A stretch of 64,000 bases of DNA from Isoetes taiwanensis (taxonomy: Eukaryota > Streptophyta > Lycopodiopsida > Isoetales > Isoetaceae). The notes beneath the pieces were generated by a model. It ran no database searches, was not told where the DNA came from, and saw nothing but the letters and a program-made list of their open reading frames with translations. Numbering within the stretch: position 1 is the stretch's first letter; every line of letters begins with the position of its first letter. Shown in pieces: positions 21,621-34,900 of the stretch. Where the stretch lies: positions 3,655,242 to 3,719,241 of the forward strand of contig JAJEKV010000087.1 in NCBI GenBank assembly GCA_021234155.1, given 5' to 3'. Made by a program: the position numbers and the translations under genes.

Positions 21621-22954
21621 TGTGGCCCATCGATCTAGTACAATGCCAAGAATATTCCCCACATCGATGGTACGCAATAAAAGATGACCTGAACGCCATA
21701 ATACATGGAAAAAATGATAATAATATAATAATAGTATCTTTTGATTAGTTGATATGCTTTCACATATTATCCATTGTATTGTATGACTTTTAATATAACA
21801 TATCTTCATGTCTTAAGGTTTTAAACATATTTTCTAAGGATTTTAACCAATTTAACTACATGGCATAAAGAGTAAACGGACGCTTCATACTTCTGCACAC
21901 TTATTAAAAATCTACACATTGAGCATATCCAATCTTGCAACCCACTTTTCATCTTCTTTTCTCATGAAGTAAAGAGTGAATGGCCACTTCACACATCAGC
22001 ACATTTATCCAATCCACATGTTTAGCATATCCAATCTCGCAACCCATGTTTTCATCTTCTCTTTCTCATCAATTGCATCTTCATTTACTCACATGTTTAT
22101 AGGCATTTGCTAAGAGCCTAAAGCAAAGTAAGCCGTGACAACCATGAGGACATGTTGCTTATGTTTGTATCATCTACCATGTCTAAGACATTAAGAATCC
22201 CTTATTTTCCATGATTTATTCATTGTACTACCAAACAATTGAACATCACATGATTACTATGATCTACATACAACAAACTTTAAATGGTATATTTTTCAAC
22301 CAAACACTCACCACAATTGCCTGAAGTTTAAATCCTAAGGTTTGCCATGGTCCATTTCATGAAACATTTATGCAATGAAATTTCTTATTGTATTCAATAA
22401 GAGATAGAAAAGGAGGTGCATCAACTCTCAGGCACCAACTCTTGCCACTTAGAAACTGCATCATCTATCCCTTTTAACTACCCATTCAATGGGCCTATGT
22501 CTAACCCTTCACAGCTGCCACTACATTATATCTATGGACATGATTACAATTATAACTTTCTATCCCACTTACAAACTTCATTGTGTCAGCATCCGAAATG
22601 AGCTTGACATTGAGCTGACAAATGTTTTTAGACTTCTCCAAGACATGTTGTCTATAATATGGTTGCCCTAAGCTTGATGAACTGAAACTGCAAAGACTTG
22701 GAATTTTTTTTGGTTAGGCACATGTTTGTAGCGGATTATCAATTTAAGCTCTTGCGGGGATACTTTCTTATCCTATAAATACTTATGTGTATACTGAATA
22801 TATATGTTTAGAACTTCTGTTTTGCATACGTTGTCAATATATTCTATTCTGGTCGTGTGCACATTTGAAAGGCAATATGTGTTCTCTTAGCCTTCTATGT
22901 AGCACTCCGTCTTCAACCTTTCATTGAGACTGTAAGATCCATTACTCTAAGTGC
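21621..22954. other. No recognised gene
   Basis: AT-rich sequence. A short direct repeat occurs at 21870-21960 and 21970-22060 (gcacacttatt... acattgagcatatccaatcttgcaa and its near copy), about 100 bases apart. Part or all of this stretch may belong to the Helitron that ends at 23070, but I could not find its 5' end. Confidence 0.35.
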
Positions 22955-23070
22955 ATTTATACATCCTCAAATAATGCCCAGTACACATTTCACACATCCT
23001 CGAATAATGCTCGAAACGCATTCCACATATCCTTGAGTAATGCCCGGCATTGCTGGGCACACGTTTCTAG
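22955..23070 (+). mobile_element. Helitron 3' terminus
   Basis: Ends gcccggcattgctgggc (a 7-bp-stem hairpin), then acacgttt, then CTAG followed by T. This is the canonical Helitron 3' structure (hairpin close to CTRR, insertion before T). The hairpin is very similar to the one of the Helitron at 39735-41569. It is preceded by three tandem units of about 34 bases (cctcgaataatgc type). The 5' TC end was not located. Confidence 0.65.
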
Positions 23071-23197
23071 TATGTATTAATATCTGTTGAGATATTTCCT
23101 TGATCTAAATCCTATAACCACAGGATACTTCTAACTTATAGCTATGTAACATCAATGTTTAGGTACAATTTTAATAATTTACAGCTTCATTCTGCAG

Positions 23198-23285
23198 ATT
23201 ATTGATGTTTGTGCAAAGGGAAAGCTTGGGGCAGTTTGTCAACCATCGCTATGAATCGAATCATCAAACAGAGAAGAGGTTCAGC
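23198..23285 (+). pseudogene. SET-domain exon fragment
   Basis: After a ctgcag acceptor the sequence reads IIDVCAKGKLG and, with a one-base shift, QFVNHRYESNHQTEKR. This matches the SET-domain motif of ASH1/SET2-type histone lysine methyltransferases (IDA..KGN..RFINHSCEPNC.T.KW). The key NHSC is altered to NHRY, losing the residues that form the pseudoknot and zinc site. No other SET exon is evident on either side of the large insertion at 23437, so it is a remnant. Confidence 0.6.
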
Positions 23286-23436
23286 CTTATTTCTTTATAT
23301 CTCTGCATCATGAAGGGTCACTATCTGGCTATTGGATATATATTTGTTGTAATGGCACATCAGTGGGTACATTTGCATTTGTTTGTCTGCCATAAGAGAT
23401 CTTGTGCGTGTATTTTTCTCTTGCTACTTGGGTTCC

Positions 23437-24194
23437 TGTTACGGCAAAAAATTTTCTCTGAACAATCCTCGCCCGTGTAGAGAACGCCGATCAGCTTCCG
23501 CCCGCACCTTGGATCCCAGACCCCCCTCGTTGATCAGTTCGGCCTATTCCCGGCCCCAACTGGAGTTCCCTCCTACGATTGGTTCCCCTCAGCGAATCTA
23601 CACTGAGCAAATGGCAGCCCAGCTGCACAAAGACCCGATTTGCCTACAGGAAGAATCCAATTGTCCTGTGGCCACCACAATAGCTTCTTGCTGATTATTC
23701 GATCACTCTGATCAAATATTAACTCAAGCAAATGTTTCTAACAGCAGAATTGGCTTCCTCTTTTCAAGACCCAATTTCTGCTCCCCATTGAATTCGCTCT
23801 CCAGGCTTTACAATCGAGCCTCTGGAGTTCACTGCAGTCCACTACAGTGCAAAACCGACTTGCCCATGCTTCGATTCGATCCGAATCATAGCTCCTTGCC
23901 ACGACTCTCAGATCTGGCATTCCGGGTCTGCCGGTCTGATGCGAATTCGTCCATCTATTCTCTTTAACAGGTTTTATAACCCATCCAACCTGTTAACGCC
24001 ACGTGTCCATATAACATTCATATTTAACATAGCTAATTTGCATTCCTTTATATTAATGCCTTTAACCCCTAGTGACGACACTAGTTCCATTAACAATAAT
24101 GTAGTAATGCTAACCATGCATCAATATAAATCTTTCGCCTTGACAAACCATGCAAGCTCCTTCCGCACAAATATTTGATAATATTAGTGCCCCC
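23437..24194 (-). repeat. 3' LTR of the host Ty3/gypsy element, first segment
   Basis: Matches the sister LTR from 39099, and after the Helitron from 41570, up to the C-run at 24190. It then continues at 35614-35808 (tttatccgtcgc... to CTGTAACA) on the far side of the DNA transposon. The uninterrupted counterpart of the join is at 41660-41700. Confidence 0.9.
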
Positions 24195-25023
24195 GAAATC
24201 TTTTTCATGGGATTTTTTATTTGGGCACTCTGGGCTTTTTTTAGATTAAGATAAGATTTTATCTGCACGCTTGTAATTGAAACCAACCATACAAACAGCC
24301 CCAAATAAAAAAGCCATTGAAAAAGATTTCCCCTGTAAAGCTCACCGTCATGCATCGGACTTTAATCCAGATGGTCCTCCAGCAATAAAATTGTTTAAAA
24401 TAAATGGTAGTAAACAGTGATGCCACTATCCTAATGTTGCGGCTCAATACAAACTACAGCCATGAGCTCTCATTAAATTCATCTACTCGTTCAAAAGCCC
24501 ATGGGTCTCAGACTGCATAGAAGGGCAGAAATCAGGAATCACCTATCTTTAAAGCGAAGCTCATCTATAAATAAAACTCAGTTAACCAAAAGAGAAAAGT
24601 AAAAACAAAACACAAACAAATAACTCGACTAGCTACCTGCACTCAACATGAAATTTGACATTTCAAGAATGTATTTACCCGTTGAATTTAGTGTCAAATG
24701 CATGCCTATAGCTTCTATTATCATAAGAAAACGAATTTGACAAACAGAATGGTAGACACCATAAGTGAAATAACATAAACTACAAAATATAGAGTCAAAA
24801 GTATGCACTCTATGCTATTTGTGCCTCATCATCTACAAATTTGCATTTTTTTCTTTTTTTGTCCTTCAACTGTATAGGAATCATGTACGTGGACATATAT
24901 CGAGCTTCACTTTCTGCATATACTGGTAGTTTAAATGTGCTGCAAAAGAATAAGATGTATTAGTAAATATGTCGATGCATAAAAAGATCAAAAGCTTAAG
25001 AGCAAAGTATGAGACTGCAAAAC

Positions 25024-28000
25024 TCACGGACTAGTCCAAGGGTTCGTCCACATCCTGAACTGGAACATTCTCAATATCATCTTCATCTCCACTCTTATCT
25101 GATTTGTCAAGATTAATAGAAGGAGCCCCACAACGCCCAAAGCAAGCACAGACTGAACCAACACTTCATCCTTCTCAGTTCCAAAGTAATGAACACCTTT
25201 TAACACGCATGCTTCCATCATAGAGCCAGTACCAGCAAACAAGTCCAATGCAAAGCCACCCGTCACACAAAAAGAATGAAGTATAAATTCCATCACTTTT
25301 GTTGATTTTTCCAAGCCATATCTTGATTGTTTGCATCATGCACTGGCAACCTATCTTTTTCAGCTAGCACATTGAAAAGAGCATTGTTGTTTTGGTTCAA
25401 TTCCCTCATGGAATACACCACTGAGTTTATCTTCCCAACATCAACTCCAATCCTAGTGTAGACAATGAAATAGTAACAACTATTCTCAAAAACTCCAAAG
25501 GTATCACGAGTTACCTCACAAGGAGTTTTCTGCACCATGAAGTACATGCGCTGCCTCTCAAGATTGCGTTTCTTTGCAGCAGCATCCAAAATCTTCAATT
25601 GCTTAATACCACAAATCCAGAATCATCAACACAAAGTGTGGCTATAGTGAAAGCATCCTCAATAACCTGTTTGCTACATAAGTTCCATTCAGGAACTACC
25701 AAGTGACCCATCGTAGGTTTTTCATTTGTTGGGAAGCCCAATAATACGACATCGGTTCCCCAATTTCTGTCCACTTTGTTTCTCCTGTATGTACGTTTTT
25801 CCATTGCCACTTTCCTACCAAATTCTCTAATGGACTTATATGGACTCTTGAGTAGAGTTCATTGTGGCAGCAATGTCCGAAACATCAGCACAAATCAATG
25901 ACAGAGAAACATTAGCATACCTTCGTTCAACTTGTTGGATACCACAATCCTCATTTTCCTGGATTTGTGTCTCCTCTGCACTAGAATCGTGATCCATGGA
26001 AATAGTCTCACTCACAACGTTCTTCTTAACTTCTTTTTTTGAATCTCTTGGTAATGCAAGCTTTCTTCGCCTCTTGACGTGAAGATTACCATCATCCACA
26101 TCATCAATATCAACATCAACTGTTGACAACCTACCATTAGTCATCTCTTTAAACAACGCTCCCTCTTCTTCTGGAAATTTGCCTGGCAGGAAATCAATCC
26201 ACCAAGGACAATTACGAATTTCCCATTCAAATAAACCTCCTTTCCTGTCATGATTTCCTTTGGCTGAGTACATAGAGGTCTCCTCACGGTCTTTAGCCCA
26301 TTGTTGCAGAAGGAATGACAATGCATCAATATATTTCTTCTCGAGGCAATACTTGAAATACCTGAAAAGTGAAAGAACAATTTTAATGGATATTTCTACA
26401 TGTATTTTGGTGAGGCTTTAAATCCTCTGCATATATATGTAAAAATCATTTACCTATAGCAGACTCGTTCCGAAGCCTTCTGAATTTCATAGGCATCTTC
26501 TACTTTTGCTGTTGCAGACATATTCTTCTCGTAAGCTTTAAACATATCACTCCTATTCTTCACCTTAAATTGTCTTAACCACATCTGCAAATCATCTCCC
26601 CCGTGGTTGACTTTAATGCCCTCATCTAAAACAATTGCATCAAAAGTTTCCTGTGACTTGGTTAGAAGAGTTTCCAACCATGTCTCCTTTTTAACCCATT
26701 CATGGAAATCCCTATCATTGGCTGGAATATTGTAACTGCGAATAATAGCTGTACCAGATGTCATCCAAGTCAGCCAACGATCCCTTGTGGAGTTTGGTAC
26801 TTTGGCTTTTGTCATGTCATACAACTTTTCAACTGTCAAATTTATGTACTTATTTTCCAACTCCCTGCTAGTGACCAAATTCATCCAATTTGTTCCCAAA
26901 TCTGGATTCACAATTGCCAAGTACTTACCCATTTTTGTGACCCACTTTTTTTTTTTATCTCTTTTTCTGCTTTTGCCCTTGCTTCTTCTAGACCGTAACT
27001 TCCAGAATACTTGGAAGTGGCTTCCTCAATTTCTTTCTCTATTTTGGACTGCATATATAGAGCAAAACCGAAATGTTAAAAAGAACAATGAACAAAAAAC
27101 ACAATGTTCATAACATGTACGTTTCAAGTTAAGGTACCTGATAGAGAATACATGCTAAAATGTAACGTGTATAAGGATACCATGGTTCGCCATTCAGAGT
27201 CTTGACTTATTGCACTCTACTACATTTCAATTCTTCCACAGGAATACTAGAAGTAAAGTTGGTCAAGTTAGAGTTTGTCATCCTGTACACCCCATAGAGA
27301 ATGTCTTTAAGTGTAGTCCTCACTATACCAGTTTCATTCAACCTTCACATAAACATCAGACAGTTTTCAATAAAACATATAGAGCATACAAGACTAGCAT
27401 AGAAATAATGCAATACATACTCATTAATTCTCTTCATTGCCCGGATGAGTGCAGACTCTTTTTCTTGATCAATTTGCACAAATGAAGCTTGCACAGAGAA
27501 GTGCATCTCTCTCACTAATGAATATCTATCCCGAATCTCCTGCATCTATGCATCAGTACGATGATTCCCATCCTAGCATAAGAACATCTTGCCACGAAGA
27601 TCACTCCAATCTTCATTTGTTGCAAGTTGGGCCTCAAATATCTCATTCTCTTCTTGCCAATATTGATCCCATCCGGCCTTTATTGCATCCGTGACATGAC
27701 AAAATCCACCCATTGTTGTCGTTGTCGATAAAAAGAAACCACCTTTTTCCATCACATATCCATCGCGCGCTAATGTCTCTCTCATAGCCTTTGCTTCTTT
27801 GCTTACAATCCTCACGGCTTGATTTAACATGATCCTACATAATGGAATCAAAGGGGTGGAGTCTTGCGCGACTATCCTTAGTTCTTTCAATGTTTCGAAA
27901 TCATTTGTACCGTGAAACTCTTTGGAAACTCTATGGCATCATCATCATTATCCTTTCTCTTTCGTTTGGAAGATTTGCCATTAGTAGCCCTTCACGGTAA

Positions 28001-28110
28001 TGCCTTCATTGTATCTCGTATCTTGCACATCATCTAATTCATCTGGCTGGTGGAACATCCGTGCAATTATTTCAATGTGAACATTATCCACATTTGCAGA
28101 CAATTGACTC
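25024..28110 (-). pseudogene. ParB-like/beta-type DNA methyltransferase gene of the transposon
   Basis: Exons on the minus strand: about 28110-27421, 27342-27138, 27048-26454 and 26361-25024, with GT-AG introns of 78-92 bp. The first exon reads NVDNVHIEIIARMFHQ, a basic RKRKD stretch, and then GKMFLC-stop-DGNHRTDA-stop-MQEI. DGNHR resembles the ParB/sulfiredoxin-fold motif, and both stops sit where Trp is expected (TGG to TAG). The middle exons are helical and charged, without a known domain. The last exon has DVVLLGFPTNEK at the catalytic-motif place, then at about 25250 FALDLFAGTGSMMEACVLKG and HYFGTEKDE, a SAM-binding motif I. Motif I at the C-terminus is the beta-type amino-methyltransferase order. 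At least three frameshifts and several stops make it a pseudogene. ParB plus MTase fusions are known in phages and bacteria. Confidence 0.6.
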
Positions 28111-28316
28111 TGTAGAATTATCTAATTCGAGGCCATGATAATGGATTTTACGCAAAGCTCTACTCTTCCTAGTTGGAGTTGCTAAGGAGGTGTACACAAA
28201 ATTGTTTGAGCTGCGCCTAGTTTTACGCCATAACACCGCAATTAAAAAGAATATAAATGCACGGGCAAAACAAATGCAAAGACACATAATATTCCATATT
28301 ACACGCAAGGCCGAGG

Positions 28317-29417
28317 GTTGATGGCGTGCTTCCTTCCGGGGCCAACAATAATGTTACCTAATTAAAAGGGGGCTCGGTGCGAACTACCTTGTTCTCGAGC
28401 AAACTACAACATGTGATAGTAAAGGCTAATAAGAAACTACAAAGAAATTTGAATTCACAAATTTGAATTCACCAGCTTGGAAGAGGGGGCTCGGTACCGT
28501 CCTCCCTTCTTCTGGACAACCAAGCATTTAAAAAAAAATAAATAAAAAGCTCATGTTGTTACCTGCTATAGGGGGTTGGTCTTAGGACTACCCCTAATAG
28601 ATGCAGCAGTTGTGTTGCCGTAAAGCTTCCAGAGATAAGCCAGAGAAAAAATAAGAAGAAAAAAATATATGAGTCTCTTTGAAGGGGGAGAACAAAGTGG
28701 AGCAAAATTAAGACTTGTTGGAGCCATTTGGAGCCATGAGGGGGCACGGTGTCGAGCTATGGTCGAACAGGGCAACGCGGTGTTGATGTGTAGCCGAATG
28801 CTTAATGCTTAATGCTTAATGCTTAATGCTTAATGCTTAATGCTTAACTGCCAGTAGATAAAATATGAGTCTGCTTTGAAGGAGGGGCTCTGCGTCGAAC
28901 TACCCACAAAGAGATAACAACCCGAAGAAAGAACAAAGCAAAATGGGAACGTAAATTGTACTGTTGGAGCCATTTGGAGCTATAGGGGCACGCGTTGTCG
29001 AGCTATGGCCAAACAGGGGCACGTTTTGCAGACAGGGGCTCGTTGCAGACTTCCATTGCCGTCGGCCGAGTCTCTTCATACAGATGCAGGCTCGGTGCGA
29101 CACAGTCGGCCATGTTTTTTAGTTGTTTCTTACTTGTATTTTTACTTGTTTTTTACTTTTTTCTTTGTTCATATTCCTTTGCTTTATAACGTTTATATGG
29201 ACCTTATTACTAACGTTCATATTCCTTTAATTTTTAACGTTGAAATGGACACGTTAATTATGCCACCTACTTACATGCCACCTAAGGCAGCTAGAACTAA
29301 CTTCAAGGATATGAATTTAATTTCGTTTCTAGATATGAATACAATTCTTATTTTACAAGGATATGAATTTAATTTCGTGTGCTCTATTGCAGAATTCGTA
29401 CTCTATTACCAAAGGCA
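28317..29417. repeat. Divergent spacer with ggggctcggtgcga repeats
   Basis: This lies between the two transposon genes and must hold both promoters. Variants of ggggctcggtgcgaact recur at about 28371, 28486, 28741, 28885, 28984, 29036 and 29090. A longer direct repeat of about 54 bases (ttggagccatttggagc... gtcgagctatgg...aacagg) is present at 28718-28771 and 28966-29019. The motif could be a transposase or regulator binding site; that is inference. Confidence 0.6.
28799..28853. repeat. Heptanucleotide repeat (cttaatg)n
   Basis: About seven perfect copies of cttaatg in the spacer between the divergent transposon genes, flanked by agccgaatg and ctgccagtag. Confidence 0.95.
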
Positions 29418-29422
29418 GTGTG

Positions 29423-31977
29423 TGTTGGAAATATAACATGCAAGGAATAAAGTGACGCAGCAAGACAAAGTGAACGAGAGAGAAGGAACACAAGGTAATC
29501 CCAAAAGTGAATATATTATTCATGAAGAATACATGCTCTTATATACAATAATGAAGGGCTAATAGGCAAAGACCCTTTTAGCTCCATAAACTATTAATAA
29601 ACAATGACCTATCAATAGACAAAGGCTAAGATTGTATGGATGTATTATAAATACATTCCAACATCCCCCCTACAATCTTGGTCTCTTTGTAAAACAAAAT
29701 AAGTAGCATGTATCTTCGAGGGTGAGATCAAATGCACAATGCATGATGTATGTCCCCCCTGCAGAGTTGATCTCTAGCTCGAGTAAAAAAACCTTTTGTG
29801 GGAATCAAAAGGAAAAAACCCGAGCTCCCTCTAAGAGTATACTCATAGCACGCAGTAAGTGCTTTTGTAAATATATTAGCACGTAGTCGAGGTGAAGAAA
29901 AATTAGTTCCAGAAAAATTGATATAGTCCTTGACCTGTAAGATAATATTGTTGCCATGCCTGTTCTTTTCTATGAAGAATGACAGAAGATATAATAAGAT
30001 TAGATTTGTAGTTAAAAAGAATAATAAATTCATCTTTTTAAAGGTGAAAAAAATCGTGCATCTAATAGCATATCGGTAATCTCTCCATGCTTTCAAAATT
30101 GTTCGCCTGCATAATATGATATATGATAAAAATTTATATTAGCATATATTATGGAGAATATCGCTCCATTACTGTCGTAAATAAAAAACAACTTATATTA
30201 GCATATGGGGAATATCGCTCTATTGTTGTTATAAATAAAAGACAACTTATATGAGCATATGAGCAAATTTATATTAGCATATATTATGGATAATATCGCT
30301 CCATTGCTGTCATAAATAAAAAACAACTTATATTAGCATATGGGGAATATTGCTCCATCGCTGTTATAAATAAAAGACAACTTATATGAGCATATGAGGA
30401 ATATCGCTCCATTGCTATCATAAATAAAAACTTGTATTAGCATATGGGAAATGTCACGCCATTGCTTTCATAAAGAAAATTTATATTAGCATATAGCGAA
30501 TATCACTCCATTGCGTTCCAAGATTTGATAAATCACATGGCTTTTCCATGATATTTTTAAACTTTGATAAATCACATGGTTTTTCCATGATGTTTCAAAA
30601 TTTTGATAAATCACATGGCATTCCCATGATGTTTCAAAAACTTGATAAATCACATGGCTTTTCCATGATGTTTCAATTTAATCTTATGACTTTTCTATAT
30701 TTCTCAATAAATCACATGGCTTTCCCATGATGTTTTGAAATAACCTCATGATTTTTCCTAATTTGCAAGTAATCACATGGCTTTTCTTTCCATGTTTTTG
30801 AATTCTATCATAATTAGCAAAACATATCAATCTGTATTCATGACTCCAAAAAGAAATCATACCTTCCCAGTTGGGATAATCACGTAGACAGTTTCATCAT
30901 ATTCAATAATCTTGTCATATTTTAAAAGTGCAATATTAAGTAATGTGATAGGAATCTTCCAATAAAACCAACATCTATTAAACATATGAAACAAATTCAA
31001 GGCTTGCATGTGCATCTCTAAGAATAGAATGGCACCATGGAAACAGGAGCCGAATCAGAGGAAAAATAAAGTTTTTAGACTATAAATAAAATAAACCATA
31101 TCCCAGTATAAATAAAACAAACCATATCCCAGATTTTAATTCTTTCTTAGAAGTCTAAATAAAACAAAGCATATCACAAAGAATCATTCTTTCTATTTCT
31201 GATGATTCTTTTGCGACAATAATCATTCATTAAGAAGATATAGTTTATCATAAAAAAGAACTAACTATTCAATGTGAATATTACTTTCTATCCCCCTTTT
31301 TTTTTTCTTGCAGTCTTAGAACAGGGTTAATCACTAAAACATCAATAACTCAAAAAATACTTATTCTTTTTAGGTTATTTTTATTGCCACATAAACTAGA
31401 CTCTGAGAACTTTTCAAAAAGCTTTAGATCGTAGAAATCCGAGCTATATTAAGAGAGATATATCCTTCCAAATTCGACCTATTATTTTATTGCCTAGCTA
31501 CGACTTTCTACGTTTGCTTTTGCATCATCATAAATTAGTTTTCTCTCACAATTCAGATTTCATACTTTTAATTTGTTGTCAACATGTGTGCATTATGGAA
31601 AGAAGAAAGATGATCATTATTACCTTCGTGTTACCTTTCATCTTTCTTCTGAAGGTCCTTTAAATCTTTTGTTTCGACAAAAAGTTTTCTGTCAATCCTT
31701 GCGGTATCCATGAACTCAAACCAGACTCTGATACCATGTTGGAAATATAACATGCAAGGAATAAAGTGATGCAGCAAGACAAAGTGAACGAGAGAGAAGG
31801 AACACAAGGTAATCCCAAAAGTGAATATATTATTCATGAAGAGTACATGCTCTTATATACAATAATGAAGGGCTAATAGGCAAAGACCCTTTTAGCTCCA
31901 TAAACTATTAATAAACAATGACCTATCAATAGACAAAGGCTAAGATTGTATGGATGTATTATAAATACATTCCAACA
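29423..31977 (-). mobile_element. Young non-autonomous LTR retrotransposon
   Basis: The LTRs at 29423-29663 and 31737-31977 are both 241 bp, differ at only two positions, and begin TGTTGGAA and end TTCCAACA. The target duplication is GTGTG (29418-29422, 31978-31982). On the minus strand the primer-binding site TGGTATCAGAGTCTGG follows the 5' LTR at 31735-31722, matching the 3' end of initiator-Met tRNA. A polypurine tract (gtagggggga) precedes the other LTR at 29664. The 2.07-kb interior has no pol. A short frame beginning MDTARIDRKLF near 31710 could be a gag relic. The LTR identity makes it the youngest datable insertion here. It sits upstream of the transposase ATG. Confidence 0.93.
30110..30790. 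repeat. Two tandem repeat families in the LTR element interior
   Basis: 30120-30520 contains about six units of 60-85 bases with ttatattagcatat, gaatatcgctccattg and cataaataaaa. 30525-30790 contains about six units of 38-42 bases (ttgataaatcacatggcttttccatgatgttt). Both are degenerate and direct. Confidence 0.85.
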
Positions 31978-31994
31978 GTGTGTAGTTTACTTTC

Positions 31995-34900
31995 ATGGCG
32001 CCTCGTTTAGTTGTGAAAGGATTTGGAAAGCTACAGGAGTTGACATTGCCATTTGTTAATGGGCGATGTGAGCTGCAACGTGGCTTGCTTTGTGCAACAT
32101 TTGGTTTTGATGAAGCCACTCTTTGTGTTGTTCAAGAAAATACAGATGGCACGAATGTAGTCAGTAATCTCGTTGATGATACGGAGGAAAAAAAATTTGT
32201 GGTTGAAATGCAATATGGAACTACTGTTGTAGTGTATGGGGATCTAGTTGCAGGCAACACCCCTGCTACTGCAATCAACGTAGAATCTCTTGTGGCCTCT
32301 ACAAATCATATTTGTGGCTCTACTTTTCGCAAAGTCCTAGCATGTCCCTCAAACAGCAAGTTGAAAAGAATTATGATGGAAGTTAGTGAACCTCAACAAG
32401 TTCAATGCTTGCCACCATTTTATGACGGGAAAGTTGTATTTGAACTTCCTCCACAAAAATCTGGTAGTAGCATGGAAGGCATGCAACAAAACATGGATCC
32501 TCATGTTTGGACTGCACCAAGCCATACTCATATTCCATGTGTTCGTGGGACTGTTAGGCTATCGTATTGTGCTGGAGAGCTAGAGTGTCTCAACCCCTGG
32601 TGTGATTATAATCTTACACATGGGAAGGCTAACAATGTGCAATGGAAAGGGGCTATAAACAAGAGGCCTATAGTTGGTGAGGTTAACGAGGAACATGGAT
32701 CATTGTGTTGTGAATATTGCAAAGAGCAATCTTCATGTGTGGGGTTGTGCAATGCAATGGTATATTACTGTATTCCAGACAATATTCATGATACGAGGCT
32801 AGTTATACACACTGGCAGTCATAGTCATCCAATAAGGCGCGTGCAATCAAGATCTGATATATTGCACTTGAGATCACTCTTAGAGAGTTCTGTGCAATCT
32901 TCTTGCAAGCTGAAGGGAACTAGACATGCTCAAAATGAAATTGCCATGCAAGAAATTTGCAAAAGTGTCATTGAAAAAGCTGACGTAGATCATGTGGACA
33001 AGTTGAGTGTCGAGCAAATGGATGAGCTGCTAATTCGACTAGAACCACTTTGCAACCAGAGAAGGTAAGGAAAAAAAACTCATTTCATAAGTACATTATA
33101 TTGACATTGATTATCCTATGATTAAAATGTACTTATTTTGTAGGTTGAGAAGATGGTTAGACAATGCTCGAATAAAGAATAAAGAATGTTGTGATGATAT
33201 TAGCAGTATACTCAACCTAAAACGAAGGTGTCGTTATGAATATTTTCATGGATCCAAGTTTCCTTATCAGGCACATGGCGAGAATGAGAGATGTTGTGTT
33301 TTCAAAATGTCTACTAATGGACCAGGCTCTGGATTTGATTTAGTAAACAGAATGCGGCCATCTGGTAATTTATCAAAGGCATGGGTGCATTTTGATCACG
33401 TGAAACACATTCAAGGTTGGACAACCCTTGCTTGCCATGTATATGACCCCACGTAAGTATTATTTATATTGCATTTGGTAGTATCCATTCAACTGAAGTC
33501 AATATATAATATCTTGAATGCTTTCAGATTATTCGGTGTTAGAGGTTTGATGACCATAGCTGTATGTGACATGAAAACAGAAGATGTCTTGTCTCAAAAG
33601 AAATTTTGGGTCAAGCTAAATAAGGTCATGACTACTAAGAACTATCCACCAGCAGAGTTTCACGGGTTCATGGCAGATGAGGCCCAAGCCAATTGGACAG
33701 CAATTAGAGAAGTCTTTTGTAATGGCCAAATACACACTGAAAAAGAAAGATCACGTGTTTTCCATTTTGACCAATGTCTACAACGCCATACTAAGAGTCT
33801 TATATATCCAGAATATAGACAAGAACATCTGAAGCTTTGTAGAAAGTGGAGAGTGTCAAACAATAGATGATCTTTGAGAAGATGTATCAATCAATCATAG
33901 ATTGATGGCATGGCAAGGCTTCACCAAGTGATGTAAACTCTTTGTCCTCATGGTTAGCATGGTGGCACCATAGAATAAGTAGATGGGGAAATTATATGAA
34001 GGCCAGCACAGACTTATCCACGGCTATGTATATGCCTGACACAAATTTGTCAGAATCCGGACATGGGAGTTGGTTAGTCGCTGTTTGGTTACACTAGAAC
34101 CTTAACATTTATGCGATGCAAGTCTTTTTGACCTCCATGAAGCATTCTTGCGAGCACAAGGTACAAATCATATTTAGAGCACAACTATGTTGGTCACGGA
34201 CACGAATTTCGACTTTATTTACCAGACTGCAAGGGCAACTTAGTAGTGGTATTAAGTCAAAAGCTGTTGCTGAATGTTTTAATCAGGAAGTTGGCAGACA
34301 TGGCATGTATCCACATGTTTCAGGAATAGGTGGAAATGATCAAACTATATCCAAGAAGCAAAAAACAGTCTCAAATGATGGGAACTTGACATGGGGTTCT
34401 GGAACGCATCGCCCAGATACGCAAGCACATAATGTTCCAAGAGTTGCTTCCAATGATCCGGTGGTCAGAAATCTGTTTGCTGCTACATCTTCAGTTCTGG
34501 TGGAGAGAGACGTTCACAACACTTTTTGGGCTATCAGAAGAACAACTGCTGGCAGTCAAGTAAAATGTCAGGGAATGACATCTGAAAATGGAAGGAAATG
34601 TAACAAGAAAATTAACAAGGGATTGTCTTCAACTGCAGCACCTAGCTTCTATGGAATCAGGACATTCAGGGGGGGATCACAGGAACAATTAGTTTGGTTT
34701 TGTCCAGATAATGTGAAGTGCACATGGTACCCAGATAAGGCTCTGTTGCACCCACCTCTAAGACCACAACTATGGCCAGTTGCAAGAGGAAGCAATCTGC
34801 GACAGGATGAAATAGAGTTCTTGGTGAACAAAGGATACCAGTTAGATGGGATTCACATGCAACCAGTCATTCACATTGGTAAGGCAGTTCAGAAAACATC

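Noticed and set aside
24195-24260. Left end of the 11.4-kb insert as part of the LTR
   Set aside because: The sister LTR at 41640-41700 lacks all of it and joins directly to the sequence found at 35614.
28798-28853. Telomere-like repeat
   Set aside because: The unit is cttaatg; plant telomeres are TTTAGGG, with TTAGGG or CTCGGTTATGGG in some groups, so this is an ordinary heptamer repeat.
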